Part shown: piece by piece, positions 53,601 to 63,044 of the stretch
How the letters are laid out: the number at the start of each line of letters is the position of its first letter
How positions within the stretch are numbered: position 1 is the stretch's first letter
NCBI RefSeq assembly: GCF_036016755.1
Contig: NZ_JAYXIH010000019.1
Location: 24,734-88,733 of the forward strand
Source: Aurantimonas coralicida_A
Lineage (GTDB): Bacteria; Pseudomonadota; Alphaproteobacteria; Rhizobiales; Rhizobiaceae
Length of the DNA: 64,000 nucleotides
Reading direction: 5' to 3'
Notes under the pieces: generated by a model
What the model was told of the DNA's origin: nothing
The model's database searches: none
Seen by the model: the letters and a program-made list of their open reading frames with translations, nothing else
Position numbers and translations under genes: made by a program

Positions 53601-55424
53601 TCAGCGCAGGTGGTGGACTTCCTGCAGCCCGTAGACGGGCGTCTCGAGTCCCTCCATTCGCGCCTTCAACTGCAGCGACAGATAGAGTGAATAGTGCCGC
53701 GACTGGTGCAGATTGCCGCCGTGGAACCAAAGATTGTCTTGCTGCGTCGGCTTCCAGATGTTGCGCTGTTCGCCCTCCCAGGGTCCCGGATCCTTCGGCG
53801 TGTCGGAGCCAAGGCCCCAAACCTTACCAACCTTGTCCGCCACTTCCTGGCTGATCAGATCGGCGGCCCAACCGTTCATCGAGCCGTAACCGGTGGCATA
53901 GACGATCAGATCGGCCGGCAATTCCGTCCCATCCTTGAACGCCACACCGGTTTCGGTGATCTCCTCGATCTCGACGCCGCTCTTCAGCTTGATCTTGCCG
54001 TCGATGATCAACTGGCTCGCGCCGACATCAATGTAATAGCCCGAGCCGCGGCGCAGATATTTCATGAACAGGCCGGAATCGTCGCTCCCGTAGTCGAGCA
54101 TGAAGCCCGCCTTCTCCAGGTCGCGATAAAAGTCCGCGTCGACCTCGCGGATCTTGTCGTAGACTGGAATCTGGAACTCGTGGAGAATCCGGTAGGGCAG
54201 CGACGCGAAGATCATGTCGGCCTTGTTGGTGGTGACGCCGCTCTCGACCGCCCGCTCGGAGTACAAATCGCCGAGGCCGTACTCCATCAGCGAGTCCGAC
54301 CGCACGATGTGGGTAGTCGAGCGCTGCACCATGGTGACGTCGGCGCCGGCCTCATAGAGCGCGGCACAGATGTCGTGGGCGGAATTGTTCGAGCCGATGA
54401 CGACGGCCTTCTTGCCCTTGTAGGCGTCGGGACCGGGATGCTTGGAAGAATGGTGCTGCTCGCCCTTGAAGCGGTCCATGCCCTTGAAGTCCGGGACGTT
54501 GGCCTTGCCCGACATGCCGGTCGCCAGCACCAGCTGCTTCGGGCGAAGCGTCACCTCTTCGCCATCGCGATCGACGACGACGGTCCACTCGCCGGTCGCT
54601 TCGTCGCAGGAAGCGCTCTTGCAGGTCGTCTTCGACCAGTAATTGAGCTCCATGATCTTGGTGTACATTTCCAGCCAGTCGCCGATCTTGTCCTTCGGCG
54701 CGAAGACCGGCCAGTTCTTCGGAAACTCCAGATAGGGCAGATGATCGTACCAGACCGGGTCGTGCAGGCAGAGCGACTTGTAGCGCTTGCGCCAGGAATC
54801 GCCCGGCCGATCGTTCCGCTCGACGACGATCGTCGGCACGCCGAGCTGGCGCAGCCGCGCGCCCAGCACGATGCCGCCCTGGCCGCCGCCGACGATCACT
54901 ACATAGGGCTGCGTCTTGTAGCCGAGCTCGGCCGCTTCCTGCTCCTGCTTCTCGAGCCAGGATTTCCGGTTCATCGACGAGCCGTGCTCGGCGCCCATCG
55001 GCCGGCGATGGTGCATCGGCTCCTCGAATCCCTTCAGCTCGGTCATCGCGGTCAGCAGGGTCCAGGCCTTGCCGTCCTTCAACCGCAACAGGCCGTTGCC
55101 GCGCGCGACGCCGGTCTCGAAGGCGATCCAGGCCGTGGTCACGCCGCCATCCTCGGTCGGCTCCTCGGCGATCTGAAAGTTGTTCGGCTTCACCGCATCC
55201 AGTTGCGACGACAGCATGTCACGCACGCCGCCAGGCCCCTCGACGGTCTTGATGTTCCAGGTGAAGGTCACGAGATCGCGCCAGAAGCTCGTCGTCGCGA
55301 ACAGATCCGCCGCCGCGTCGACATCGCCCGTCGACAATGCGCCTTCGAACGCGCTCAACCATCTTTCGACGGATTTTCGGGCTTCGCTCTTTCCGGCCGC
55401 CGGCCGTTCCAGCGTTTCGCTCAT
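53601..55424 (-). CDS. FAD/NAD(P)-dependent monooxygenase with N-terminal NTF2-like domain
   Basis: 607 residues. Residues about 15-140 form an NTF2/SnoaL-like fold (LSAFEGALSTGDVDAAADLF, FTWNIKTVEGPGGVRDMLSS). The flavin-containing monooxygenase part follows: FAD motif VVIVGGGQGGIVLGARLRQL (about 178-197), the Baeyer-Villiger/FMO-like region, NADP motif AVVIGSNNSAHDICAALYEA, and VYATGYGSMNGW near the C-terminus. Similar YUCCA-like proteins are common in alphaproteobacteria; substrate unknown. It carries no signal peptide. ATG at 55422-55424 (MSETLERPAAGKSEARKSVE). Confidence 0.92.
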   Translation of the reverse strand: MSETLERPAAGKSEARKSVERWLSAFEGALSTGDVDAAADLFATTSFWRDLVTFTWNIKTVEGPGGVRDMLSSQLDAVKPNNFQIAEEPTEDGGVTTAWIAFETGVARGNGLLRLKDGKAWTLLTAMTELKGFEEPMHHRRPMGAEHGSSMNRKSWLEKQEQEAAELGYKTQPYVVIVGGGQGGIVLGARLRQLGVPTIVVERNDRPGDSWRKRYKSLCLHDPVWYDHLPYLEFPKNWPVFAPKDKIGDWLEMYTKIMELNYWSKTTCKSASCDEATGEWTVVVDRDGEEVTLRPKQLVLATGMSGKANVPDFKGMDRFKGEQHHSSKHPGPDAYKGKKAVVIGSNNSAHDICAALYEAGADVTMVQRSTTHIVRSDSLMEYGLGDLYSERAVESGVTTNKADMIFASLPYRILHEFQIPVYDKIREVDADFYRDLEKAGFMLDYGSDDSGLFMKYLRRGSGYYIDVGASQLIIDGKIKLKSGVEIEEITETGVAFKDGTELPADLIVYATGYGSMNGWAADLISQEVADKVGKVWGLGSDTPKDPGPWEGEQRNIWKPTQQDNLWFHGGNLHQSRHYSLYLSLQLKARMEGLETPVYGLQEVHHLR

Positions 55425-55549
55425 TGTTCCGCTCCCTGTTCCACCCGTGCCCTCTTCAAGAGTTCATCGCCGGGAGCGCGCTGTCCATCCGTTTTTGAAA
55501 AATGCCGCCGGGCCGTCCGCGCGGGGACGGACGTCACCGATCGGCAAGA

Positions 55550-57862
55550 CTACTTCTCGCAGAGCTTGCGGCGGCCGCGATAGGGCTGGAACGTGCAATC
55601 GGAAGTCCGGAAGGACCGATAGGCCCGTGAACAGGCCCGGACGTTGCACTGCGGCGCCCCGGCGCTCTCGCCGGCGATCATGTCGGCGATGCTGGCCGGA
55701 CGCGAAGGCGTCTCCGCCGCCGGTTCCGTCGGCGCAGTATCAGCAGAGGCGGTCGCTGGCGCGGCCACCGGTTGCATCGCTCCGCCCGCCCGCTCCATGA
55801 AGCTCTTCCAGATCGTCGCCGGCAATTGTCCGCCGGTCACGCCGTCCATCGGCGTGCCGTCGTCGTTGCCGACCCAGATGCCGACGGTCAGCGCCTCGTT
55901 GAAGCCGACGAACCAGGCGTCACGCGATTCCTGGCTGGTCCCGGTCTTGCCGGCGGCGAAGCCGTCGAGCGCCGCCGCCTTGCCGGTTCCCTTGTCGACA
56001 ACGAGCTTGAGCAAGCCAACAAGCGGATCCTGCAAGGGTCCCAGTTCACGCTCCGGGCGCTTCGATGGGCCGATGCGAAAGCTCTGGCCGGCGCCGTCGA
56101 CGGCGAAGGAGGCAATCCCCCAGGGCTCGATCGGCGTGATCCCGGCGCGCACCGAGGCATAGGCCCCCGTGAGATCGAGAAGCGTGACCTCGGACGCGCC
56201 GAGGGCAAGGCTCGGCGTTTCGGTGAGGTCCGCGTCGATGCCGAGATCACGAGCGGCGGCCGCGACCTTGTCGATGCCGACATCCATCGCGAGGCGCACC
56301 GTCGCCGCGTTCAGGGATCGGGCGAACGCCTCGGCCAGCGTGACCCTGCCGCGATATTTGCCGCTATAGTTCTCCGGCTTCCAGCCATCGATCTCGATCG
56401 GCGCATCCTCGATACGGTCATTCGGCGAGAGGCCGGCGCGCAGCGCGGCGTAATAGACGAACAGCTTGAAGGTCGAGCCTGGCTGACGCTTGGCGGCGAC
56501 CGCGCGGTTGAATTTGGAAGCGGTATAATCGCCACCGCCGACCATGGCGACCACCGCTCCGTCGGGCCGCAGCGCGACGAGCGCTGCCTGGCCGACGCCC
56601 TTTTCGGCACCCCGCGCGGCGAGGGCCTCGGACACGACTTGCTCCGCGGCGGCCTGAAGCTCCGGGACCAGCGTGGTCTTGACCTCGATGCTGCCGCGAA
56701 ACGGGCCGGCGATCTCACGAGCATCGGAGATCACCCAGTCGGCGAACCAGGAGCCGCCGCCCATGTCCGGCCGACTCGGGCTGAGCTGTGTCGAACCCAG
56801 TTTGGCCGCCGCGATTTCCGACGGCTCCAGATATCCGGCATCGCCCATCGCATTCAATACGACGCCAGCACGCTCCTTCGCTCCCTCCAGATTTTCCAAT
56901 GGGTTGAGCTGCGACGGCGCCTTGATCAGGCCGGCCAGCATGGCGCTTTCGGCCAGTGTCAGTTCGCCCACCGACTTGTCGAAATAGACACGCGCGGCGG
57001 CCGGCATCCCGGTCGCGCCGGCGCCCAGATAGACATTGTTGAGATAGCGCGCGAGGATCTCGTCCTTGGACAGGCGCGTCTCGATCCAGAACGCCAGGAA
57101 GGCTTCCTGGATCTTGCGCTTCAGTGTGCGATCCCGCTCCAGATAACTGATCTTGAGGAATTGCTGGGTGATCGTGCTGCCGCCCTGCACCACCTCGCCA
57201 GCGAAGAGATTGCGGGTCAAAGCCCGCGCGACACCACGAAAATCAAGCCCCCAATGCCGGTAGAAGCGGCGATCCTCAATGCTGAGGACGGCCTCTACGA
57301 GATGATCGGAAAACTCGTCCAGCGGGGCGTAGCTGCCCTGATAGGGGCCCTGCTGCACCAGGGCTTGACCATCGGCCGCCTGCAGAACCACCACCGGCTC
57401 GCCAGTTCCCTCGGCGATTTCGGAGAACGGGACGTCGTAGAGCGCCCAGGCGGCGACCGCCGATACGACCAGGAATCCGGCGACCAAGAGGGCGCCCAAC
57501 ACGGGCACGACACGACGGGCGCTCCAAGGCCGGGCCGGCCGTTGACGCCAGTTCGCGCGGAACGTCTTCGCCCGCGCGCCGGTCGCGGCGGCCAGTCCAC
57601 GCCAGTCCGTGTCTCGGAGCGATTGCGAGGTCCTGGCGCTGAACCGGGTCAGGCCCTGGCCTGTCTCACGTCCCAGCACGGCGGCCTTGGCGGCGAGCCA
57701 CCGTCCGAGCCGGGCAAGGTCGGCCATCAGCGCCCTGCGAAAGACGGCAAAGGCCTCACCGGTCTGACCGGCCGGAACCGGCGCATTGTGATCGCTTTCG
57801 CTCGAACCGCTCTCCCCAGGGACCGGAGAGGAACCATGATCATCGTTCGCGTCCGGCATCAA
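55550..57862 (-). CDS. Class A penicillin-binding protein 1 with cysteine-rich C-terminal tail
   Basis: 770 residues. Bifunctional peptidoglycan synthase. Cytoplasmic N-terminus (1-125), one transmembrane helix (VPVLGALLVAGFLVVSAVAA), glycosyltransferase domain (LSIEDRRFYRHWGLDFRGVA, GGSTITQQFLKISYLERDRT, KIQEAFLAFWIE, NVYLGAGATGMPAAARVYFD), transpeptidase with SxxK in KRQPGSTFKLFVYYAAL and KTG in GFAAGKTGTSQESRDAWFVG. After a Thr/Ala/Pro linker, residues about 740-770 (CNVRACSRAYRSFRTSDC, then FQPYRGRRKLCEK) resemble the Cys-rich repeat of BA14K-like rhizobial proteins. Either of two leading Mets may be the start. Confidence 0.95.
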   Translation of the reverse strand: MMPDANDDHGSSPVPGESGSSESDHNAPVPAGQTGEAFAVFRRALMADLARLGRWLAAKAAVLGRETGQGLTRFSARTSQSLRDTDWRGLAAATGARAKTFRANWRQRPARPWSARRVVPVLGALLVAGFLVVSAVAAWALYDVPFSEIAEGTGEPVVVLQAADGQALVQQGPYQGSYAPLDEFSDHLVEAVLSIEDRRFYRHWGLDFRGVARALTRNLFAGEVVQGGSTITQQFLKISYLERDRTLKRKIQEAFLAFWIETRLSKDEILARYLNNVYLGAGATGMPAAARVYFDKSVGELTLAESAMLAGLIKAPSQLNPLENLEGAKERAGVVLNAMGDAGYLEPSEIAAAKLGSTQLSPSRPDMGGGSWFADWVISDAREIAGPFRGSIEVKTTLVPELQAAAEQVVSEALAARGAEKGVGQAALVALRPDGAVVAMVGGGDYTASKFNRAVAAKRQPGSTFKLFVYYAALRAGLSPNDRIEDAPIEIDGWKPENYSGKYRGRVTLAEAFARSLNAATVRLAMDVGIDKVAAAARDLGIDADLTETPSLALGASEVTLLDLTGAYASVRAGITPIEPWGIASFAVDGAGQSFRIGPSKRPERELGPLQDPLVGLLKLVVDKGTGKAAALDGFAAGKTGTSQESRDAWFVGFNEALTVGIWVGNDDGTPMDGVTGGQLPATIWKSFMERAGGAMQPVAAPATASADTAPTEPAAETPSRPASIADMIAGESAGAPQCNVRACSRAYRSFRTSDCTFQPYRGRRKLCEK

Positions 57863-57994
57863 ATCTCACTCGTTTTACAGCCAACGCGGCATATGGCGTC
57901 CTTCACCGCCCGGCATAGTGACGGTTACGGGCACAAACCAGAGAATTTTACCGAGGCGACGTCGCCCGCGCGGCCGGTCCCGCCCAGCGGCAGC

Positions 57995-58996
57995 TCAAAA
58001 ATCGCCGGGCAGGATGCGATCGGGAGGGCGATGGCCGTCCATCAGCGTGTGGATGTTGATGATGACCTTCTCGCCCATTTCGATCCGGCCCTCGATCGTC
58101 GCCGAACCCATGTGCGGCAGGAGGACGACGCGGTTCTCCTCAGCGAGCCGCACCAGCTTGCGATCGATCGCGGGTTCTTCCTCGAACACGTCGAGGCCGG
58201 CCCCGGCGATGCGATCCTCCTGCAGCAGCTTCACCAGCGCCCGTTCGTCGATGATCTCGCCGCGGGCGGTGTTGACGATGAACGCGTGCGGCTGGATCAG
58301 CGCCAGGCGCCGCGCCGACAGGAGATGGTAGGTCGCCGGCGTATAGGGGCAGTTCACCGAGAGGATATCCATGCGGGCGAGCATCTGGTCGAGGCTCTCC
58401 CAATAGGTCGCGCCGAGTTCGGCCTCGGTCTTGGGGTCAACCCGCCGCCGGTTGTGATAATGGATTTCGAGACCGAACGCCTTGGCGCGACGCGCCACGG
58501 CGGTGCCGATGCGGCCCATTCCCAAGATGCCGAGCTTCTTGCCCCAGATCCGCCGTCCGACCATCCAGGTCGGTGACCAGCCGGGCCAACGTTCGCTGCC
58601 GAGGAGGCGCGTGCCGCCCTCGACCAGCCGGCGCGGCACCGCGAGAATCAGCGCCATCGTCATGTCCGCGGTGTCCTCGCTGAGGACGTTCGGCGTGTTG
58701 GTGACGAAGAGATTGCGCGCCAGCGCCGCCTCGACGTCGATATTGTCGACGCCGTTGCCGTAGTTGGCGATCAGCTTGAGGCGCGGGCCGGCCTGTTCGA
58801 TCACCGCGCGGTCGATCCGGTCGGTGACGGTCGGGACCAGCACGTCGGCCTCGCGGACGGCGGCGACCAGCGCATGCTGCTCCATCGGCCGATCGGTTTC
58901 GTTCAGCCGCGTGTCGAAGAGTTCGCGCATGCGCACCTCGATCGGCGCCGGCAGCTTGCGCGTGATGATCACCAGCGGCTTCTCGCGCTTCGTCAT
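57995..58996 (-). CDS. 2-hydroxyacid dehydrogenase (glyoxylate/hydroxypyruvate reductase type)
   Basis: 333 residues from MTKREKPLVIITRKLPAPIE; a start three codons upstream is possible. D-isomer-specific family: LIANYGNGVDNIDVEAALAR, NAD motif LGILGMGRIGTAVARRAKAF, catalytic Arg/Glu/His in VNTARGEIIDERALVKLLQE, GAGLDVFEEEPAID and LLPHMGSATIEGRIEMGEKV. Most similar in pattern to GyaR/D-glycerate dehydrogenases, reducing glyoxylate or hydroxypyruvate. The 132-bp gap to PBP1 contains nothing identified. Confidence 0.92.
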   Translation of the reverse strand: MTKREKPLVIITRKLPAPIEVRMRELFDTRLNETDRPMEQHALVAAVREADVLVPTVTDRIDRAVIEQAGPRLKLIANYGNGVDNIDVEAALARNLFVTNTPNVLSEDTADMTMALILAVPRRLVEGGTRLLGSERWPGWSPTWMVGRRIWGKKLGILGMGRIGTAVARRAKAFGLEIHYHNRRRVDPKTEAELGATYWESLDQMLARMDILSVNCPYTPATYHLLSARRLALIQPHAFIVNTARGEIIDERALVKLLQEDRIAGAGLDVFEEEPAIDRKLVRLAEENRVVLLPHMGSATIEGRIEMGEKVIINIHTLMDGHRPPDRILPGDF

Positions 58997-59194
58997 CGGT
59001 CGCAATCCTTTGCACTCAAGACGTTGTTAACCGAAACGGACGATCATTCGATCCGAGAGCCGAGGCCTCTCTCCTAGCAAGGCGGGGATGTGAAAACAAA
59101 GGGTTTCCCTCCGCCGGCAGAACAGCCTCGGCATCAGTTCGCGCATCGGCCGTCGGCCGTCCGAGCACCGCATCGTATTGTCCGGAGTTTCTCA

Positions 59195-59740
59195 ATGCCG
59201 CTCGCAGCACCCATCCGTCGCTCGCTCCTATCTTTTATCGGCGCCGCCATGCTGGTGACCGGCGCGATCCCGTTTACGGCCGCGCAGGCGGTCGAGACCG
59301 GGCCCGTCTCGAAGCTGCCGCTGCCGCGCTACGTCAGTCTGAAGGCAAGTCGGGTGAATCTTCGCATCGGACCCGGCCGCGACTATCCGGTGAGCTGGCT
59401 CTATCTCAAAGTCGGCCTGCCGGTCGAAGTCATCCAGGAATACGACCTGTGGCGACGGATTCGCGATTCGGAAGGCACCGAGGGCTGGGTCTACTACTCG
59501 CTGCTGTCCGGTCATCGCACCTCCATCGCCGCGCCGTGGCTGAAGGGCAAGGCAACGCTGATCGACATCCACATGAGCCCGGCGACCGACGCGCCGCTGG
59601 TGGCGCGAATCGAGCCGGGCGTGGTCTCGGCCGTGTCGGAGTGCACGGCCGGTTGGTGCTCGGTCGAGGTCGCCGAGCGTAGCGGCTACGTGCGTCAGCA
59701 GGAAATCTGGGGGGTCTATCCGGACGAAACGTTCGAATAG
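59195..59740 (+). CDS. Exported SH3-domain protein
   Basis: 181 residues from MPLAAPIRRSLLSFIGAAML. Signal peptide (1-34, cleaved near AAQAVE) and two bacterial SH3 domains: about 48-110 (YVSLKASRVNLRIGPGRDYP, VSWLYLKVGLPVEVIQEYDL, WVYYSLLSG) and 115-175 (LIDIHMSPATDAPLVARIEP, WCSVEVAERSGYVRQQEIWG). Periplasmic, probably cell-wall associated. The family is widespread in Hyphomicrobiales, often next to a 2-hydroxyacid dehydrogenase gene as here. GGAG lies 8 nt before the ATG. Confidence 0.92.
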   Translation: MPLAAPIRRSLLSFIGAAMLVTGAIPFTAAQAVETGPVSKLPLPRYVSLKASRVNLRIGPGRDYPVSWLYLKVGLPVEVIQEYDLWRRIRDSEGTEGWVYYSLLSGHRTSIAAPWLKGKATLIDIHMSPATDAPLVARIEPGVVSAVSECTAGWCSVEVAERSGYVRQQEIWGVYPDETFE

Positions 59741-59878
59741 GCGTGCGGTGCGGCCAACGCGCCGAAGCCCGGTATCACTGTTGCGGTACCGGGTCTGGCC
59801 GCCGCATCAGATCGGGCCGCGGGCGAGACATCTCGCTGCCGCGACACGAAACGGCAAACGGCCGCAGGTTCGGGAGTT

Positions 59879-60325
59879 CTATTCGGCGGCGATAGCGTCG
59901 GCCCGTTTGCGGCGGAGCCGGACGACCACATCGACATTGACGATTTCCATGCCTTCGGGCGCTTCGGGCAACTGCTCGAGTCGCAGGCCGCCATCGGGAA
60001 TGTCGATCATCACGTTCTCGTCCTCGACGAAGAAGTGATGGTGGTCGGAGGTATTGGTGTCGAAATAGGTGCGCTGGCCTTCGGCCGAGAGCGGCCGCAC
60101 CAGACCTGCGTCGGTGAACTGGTGAAGCGTGTTGTAGACGGTTGCGAGCGAAACGGGTTCGCCCGCCCCATGCGCCTCTTCGTGCAGCTCCTCGGCGGAC
60201 AAATGCCGGTCACCGGAGCCGAACATCAGATTGCAGAGGGCGACGCGTTGCCGGGTCGGACGCAGCCCGACCGAGCGCAGACGCTCGAACACACAGAAGC
60301 TTTGGGTGCGCGGCCGGTTTTCCAT
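59879..60325 (-). CDS. irr: Iron response regulator Irr (Fur family)
   Basis: 148 residues from MENRPRTQSFCVFERLRSVG. Winged helix LRPTRQRVALCNLMFGSGDR, HLSAEELHEEAHGAGEPVSL, ATVYNTLHQFTDAGLVRPLS, then the His-rich heme/metal site TSDHHHFFVEDENVMID. Irr is active under iron limitation and degraded or inactivated with heme; it represses iron storage and heme genes through ICE boxes. The N-terminal GCPWH heme motif of Bradyrhizobium Irr is absent, as in Rhizobium/Agrobacterium. The candidate target mbfA is at 8030-9013. Confidence 0.94.
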   Translation of the reverse strand: MENRPRTQSFCVFERLRSVGLRPTRQRVALCNLMFGSGDRHLSAEELHEEAHGAGEPVSLATVYNTLHQFTDAGLVRPLSAEGQRTYFDTNTSDHHHFFVEDENVMIDIPDGGLRLEQLPEAPEGMEIVNVDVVVRLRRKRADAIAAE

Positions 60326-60499
60326 CGCTGAATGCCACCAATTTTGTATCTTGTTCAAGCTCGGGAACGCGGCGTCTGCCACGCTCTTTCGGCTTATATA
60401 CGTGATGTCGGGCGCCGCGACAAATGCCGCTCGGCATCTGATCCTGGGCAATCAGTACGGAATGCGAGCGGAAAGCCGGATACCATTTTTGGTCCCATG

Positions 60500-60967
60500 C
60501 TAGCCGCATGTCCGCCGCAGGTTGTCCAGCGCCTTGCCGGACCCGGTGAGCGGAATGGTGTAGCGGCCGGCCGGGCCGGAGATTTCCGCGCTGCGCCCCT
60601 TGCGCAACGCCGCGATCAATTCGGCGAGACCGGCGGGCGAGCCGCGACTGACCAGGACGGACGTTCCTTGCGCTTCGCCCTCGCGAGCGGTCGCCTCATA
60701 CAGAAAGGCCGTTCCGTCGACGCTCACTCCGACCGTATAGCGGTCGCCATCCTGCAACCCGCCGGGAAACCCGGAAAAGATCATCGCGACCTTGCCATCG
60801 GGACCGCAGCGGAAGGACAGACCGGTATAGTCGCCCGCAACGGCGAAGCCCGCGGCTCCGTCCGACCCCGTCCAGCTCTGCGCCCTGGCCGGCAAGGCCG
60901 CGACCGCGGCGGCAACGATGACGGTACAGGCCAGAATGGCGAGGCCAGCCGTTTCGCGTCCTTTCAC
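60500..60967 (-). CDS. Exported hypothetical protein
   Basis: 155 residues from a GTG (60965-60967) preceded by AGGAGACAAGCCC. Signal peptide VKGRETAGLAILACTVIVAA with cleavage near ARAQS. The mature part (DYTGLSFRCGPDGKVAMIFS, GLQDGDRYTVGVSVDGTAFL, GRSAEISGPAGRYTIPLTGS) has the pattern of periplasmic proteins of unknown function found in Hyphomicrobiales; two Cys (RCGPDG and RRTCG) may form a disulfide. Divergent from fabA. Confidence 0.7.
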   Translation of the reverse strand: MKGRETAGLAILACTVIVAAAVAALPARAQSWTGSDGAAGFAVAGDYTGLSFRCGPDGKVAMIFSGFPGGLQDGDRYTVGVSVDGTAFLYEATAREGEAQGTSVLVSRGSPAGLAELIAALRKGRSAEISGPAGRYTIPLTGSGKALDNLRRTCG

Positions 60968-61191
60968 GGGCTTGTCTCCTTGGCGGCGGCATGAAATGCG
61001 ACGTCGATACCCGACGCCTCTATCGAAGTTTGCCCGAGCGAGCATACATAGCGGCGACAATGAAGCGCGGCCGCGCCGGTCAGGTGCCGGTCGCTGATAC
61101 GGGCGGTTTCCAGCCGCGCGGCATGCGTGCTAAGGGCGCATCCGAACCGGACGTCACACAGCCGGGAACTTGAGGGCGGATAGAACGGACC

Positions 61192-61707
61192 ATGGCAACA
61201 GCAAAGACCTCCTTCGACTACGACGACATCATCGCCTGCGCCAACGGCCAGTTGTTCGGCGAAGGCAACGCGCAATTGCCGCTGCCGCCGATGTTGATGG
61301 TCCACCGGATCACGGACGTTTCGGAAACCGGCGGTGAGCACGGCAAGGGCTATATCCGCGCTGAGTTCGATGTCACCCCCGACCTGTGGTTCTTTCCCTG
61401 CCATTTCGTGGGCAATCCGGTCATGCCCGGCTGCCTCGGTCTCGACGGCATGTGGCAATTGACCGGCTTCTATCTGGGGTGGCTGGGAGAAAAGGGCCGT
61501 GGCATGGCCCTGTCGACTGGCGAGGTAAAGTTCAAGGGCATGGTCACGCCTGAGACGAAACTCCTCGAATACGGCATCGATTTCAAGCGGGTGATGCGCG
61601 GACGCTTGGTTCTCGGCATCGCGGATGGCTGGCTCAAGGCCGATGGCGAGACCATCTACCGTGCGAGCGACCTGCGGGTCGGCCTGGCACAAGACAAGGC
61701 GGACTGA
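61192..61707 (+). CDS. fabA: 3-hydroxydecanoyl-ACP dehydratase/isomerase
   Basis: 171 residues. Dehydrates 3-hydroxydecanoyl-ACP and isomerises the trans-2 to the cis-3 double bond, starting anaerobic unsaturated fatty acid synthesis. Catalytic His and Asp in FFPCHFVGNPVMPGCLGLDG, MWQLTGFYLGWLG, and GEVKFKGMV are present; full length. First gene of the fabA-fabB-fabI block. Confidence 0.98.
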   Translation: MATAKTSFDYDDIIACANGQLFGEGNAQLPLPPMLMVHRITDVSETGGEHGKGYIRAEFDVTPDLWFFPCHFVGNPVMPGCLGLDGMWQLTGFYLGWLGEKGRGMALSTGEVKFKGMVTPETKLLEYGIDFKRVMRGRLVLGIADGWLKADGETIYRASDLRVGLAQDKAD

Positions 61708-61811
61708 AACGGGGACCCGGCGGTGATGGCAGTCGATCGCACTGTGGCAGGCGGAGTTCTGGCGCCAGCGGGACAAGCCGCCATCTCCCTCCATTCAAAA
61801 GGGCAAAAGAC

Positions 61812-63029
61812 ATGAGACGCGTCGTTGTAACAGGCATGGGGATCGTGTCCTCCATCGGGAACGATGCCGGCGAGGTTCTGACCTCCTTGCGAGAGGGACG
61901 CTCGGGCATCAGCCACGCGCCGGAATACAAGGAGCTCGGTTTTCGCTCCCATGTTCACGGCAAGCCGACGCTCGATCCGACGACGCTGCTCGACCGGCGG
62001 GCGATGCGGTTTCACGGCGGCGGTACCGCCTGGAACCACGTCGCCATGGATCAGGCGATCAAGGATGCCGGCCTTGAAGAGAGCGACATCTCCAATGAGC
62101 GCACCGGCATCATCATGGGCTCGGGCGGCTCGTCGACCCAGTCGATCGTCCAGGCCGCGGATGTGACCCGCGAGAAGGGACCCAAGCGCGTTGGCCCGAC
62201 CGTGGTGCCGAAGGCGATGTCGTCGACGGCCTCGGCAACGCTGGCCACCTGGTTCAAGATCAAGGGCGTCAATTACTCGATTTCCTCGGCCTGCTCGACC
62301 TCGAGCCATTGCATCGGAAACGCCTGCGAGGCGATCCAGATGGGCAAGCAGGACGTCATGTTCGCCGGCGGCTGCGAGGATCTCCACTGGACGCTGTCGG
62401 TGCTGTTCGACGCCATGGGCGCGCTCTCCTCCGACTTCAACGACCGACCTGAGATGGCGTCGCGCGCCTACGACAAGGCGCGTGACGGGTTCGTCATCGC
62501 AGGCGGGGCCGGCGTCCTCGTATTGGAGGAGTACGAACGGGCCAAGGCGCGCGGGGCGAACATCATCGCCGAGATCGTCGGCTACGGCGCGACGTCGGAC
62601 GGCGCCGACATGGTCGCGCCCTCCGGCGAGGGCGCCGTGCGCTGCATGCGCCAGGCGATCGCCCATCTCGACGGCCCGATCGACTACATCAACCCACACG
62701 CGACCTCGACGCCGGTCGGCGACCGCATGGAGATCCAGGCAATCCGCGAGGTGTTCGGCGACACCATCCCGCCGATCTCCGGGACCAAATCGCTCACTGG
62801 CCATTCGCAAGGCGCCACCGGCGTCCACGAGGCGATCTATTCGCTGCTGATGATGCGGCATGGCTTCATCGCCAAGAGCGCACATATCGATGAGATCGAC
62901 CCGGAATTCGCCGATATTCCGATCGTGCGGGAACGCATGGACGGGGTGACGCTTGACCGGGTGCTGTCGAATTCGTTCGGCTTCGGGGGCACCAATGCTT
63001 GCCTCGCCTTCCAACGCGTGACGGACTGA
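61812..63029 (+). CDS. fabB: 3-oxoacyl-ACP synthase I (KAS I)
   Basis: 405 residues. Elongates the cis-3-enoyl-ACP made by FabA and other acyl chains. Thiolase fold with active-site Cys in SSACSTSSHCIGNACEAIQM, His in INPHATSTPVGDRME and TKSLTGHSQGATGVHEAIYS. AAAAGGGCAAAAGAC supplies the ribosome site. Lies 104 bp after fabA. Confidence 0.98.
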   Translation: MRRVVVTGMGIVSSIGNDAGEVLTSLREGRSGISHAPEYKELGFRSHVHGKPTLDPTTLLDRRAMRFHGGGTAWNHVAMDQAIKDAGLEESDISNERTGIIMGSGGSSTQSIVQAADVTREKGPKRVGPTVVPKAMSSTASATLATWFKIKGVNYSISSACSTSSHCIGNACEAIQMGKQDVMFAGGCEDLHWTLSVLFDAMGALSSDFNDRPEMASRAYDKARDGFVIAGGAGVLVLEEYERAKARGANIIAEIVGYGATSDGADMVAPSGEGAVRCMRQAIAHLDGPIDYINPHATSTPVGDRMEIQAIREVFGDTIPPISGTKSLTGHSQGATGVHEAIYSLLMMRHGFIAKSAHIDEIDPEFADIPIVRERMDGVTLDRVLSNSFGFGGTNACLAFQRVTD

Positions 63030-63044
63030 GGATTGAAGAGCACT

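Noticed and set aside
55772..58576. 934-codon open frame opposite PBP1 and the 2-hydroxyacid dehydrogenase
   Set aside because: Antisense shadow; no recognisable domain, and both minus-strand genes are complete.
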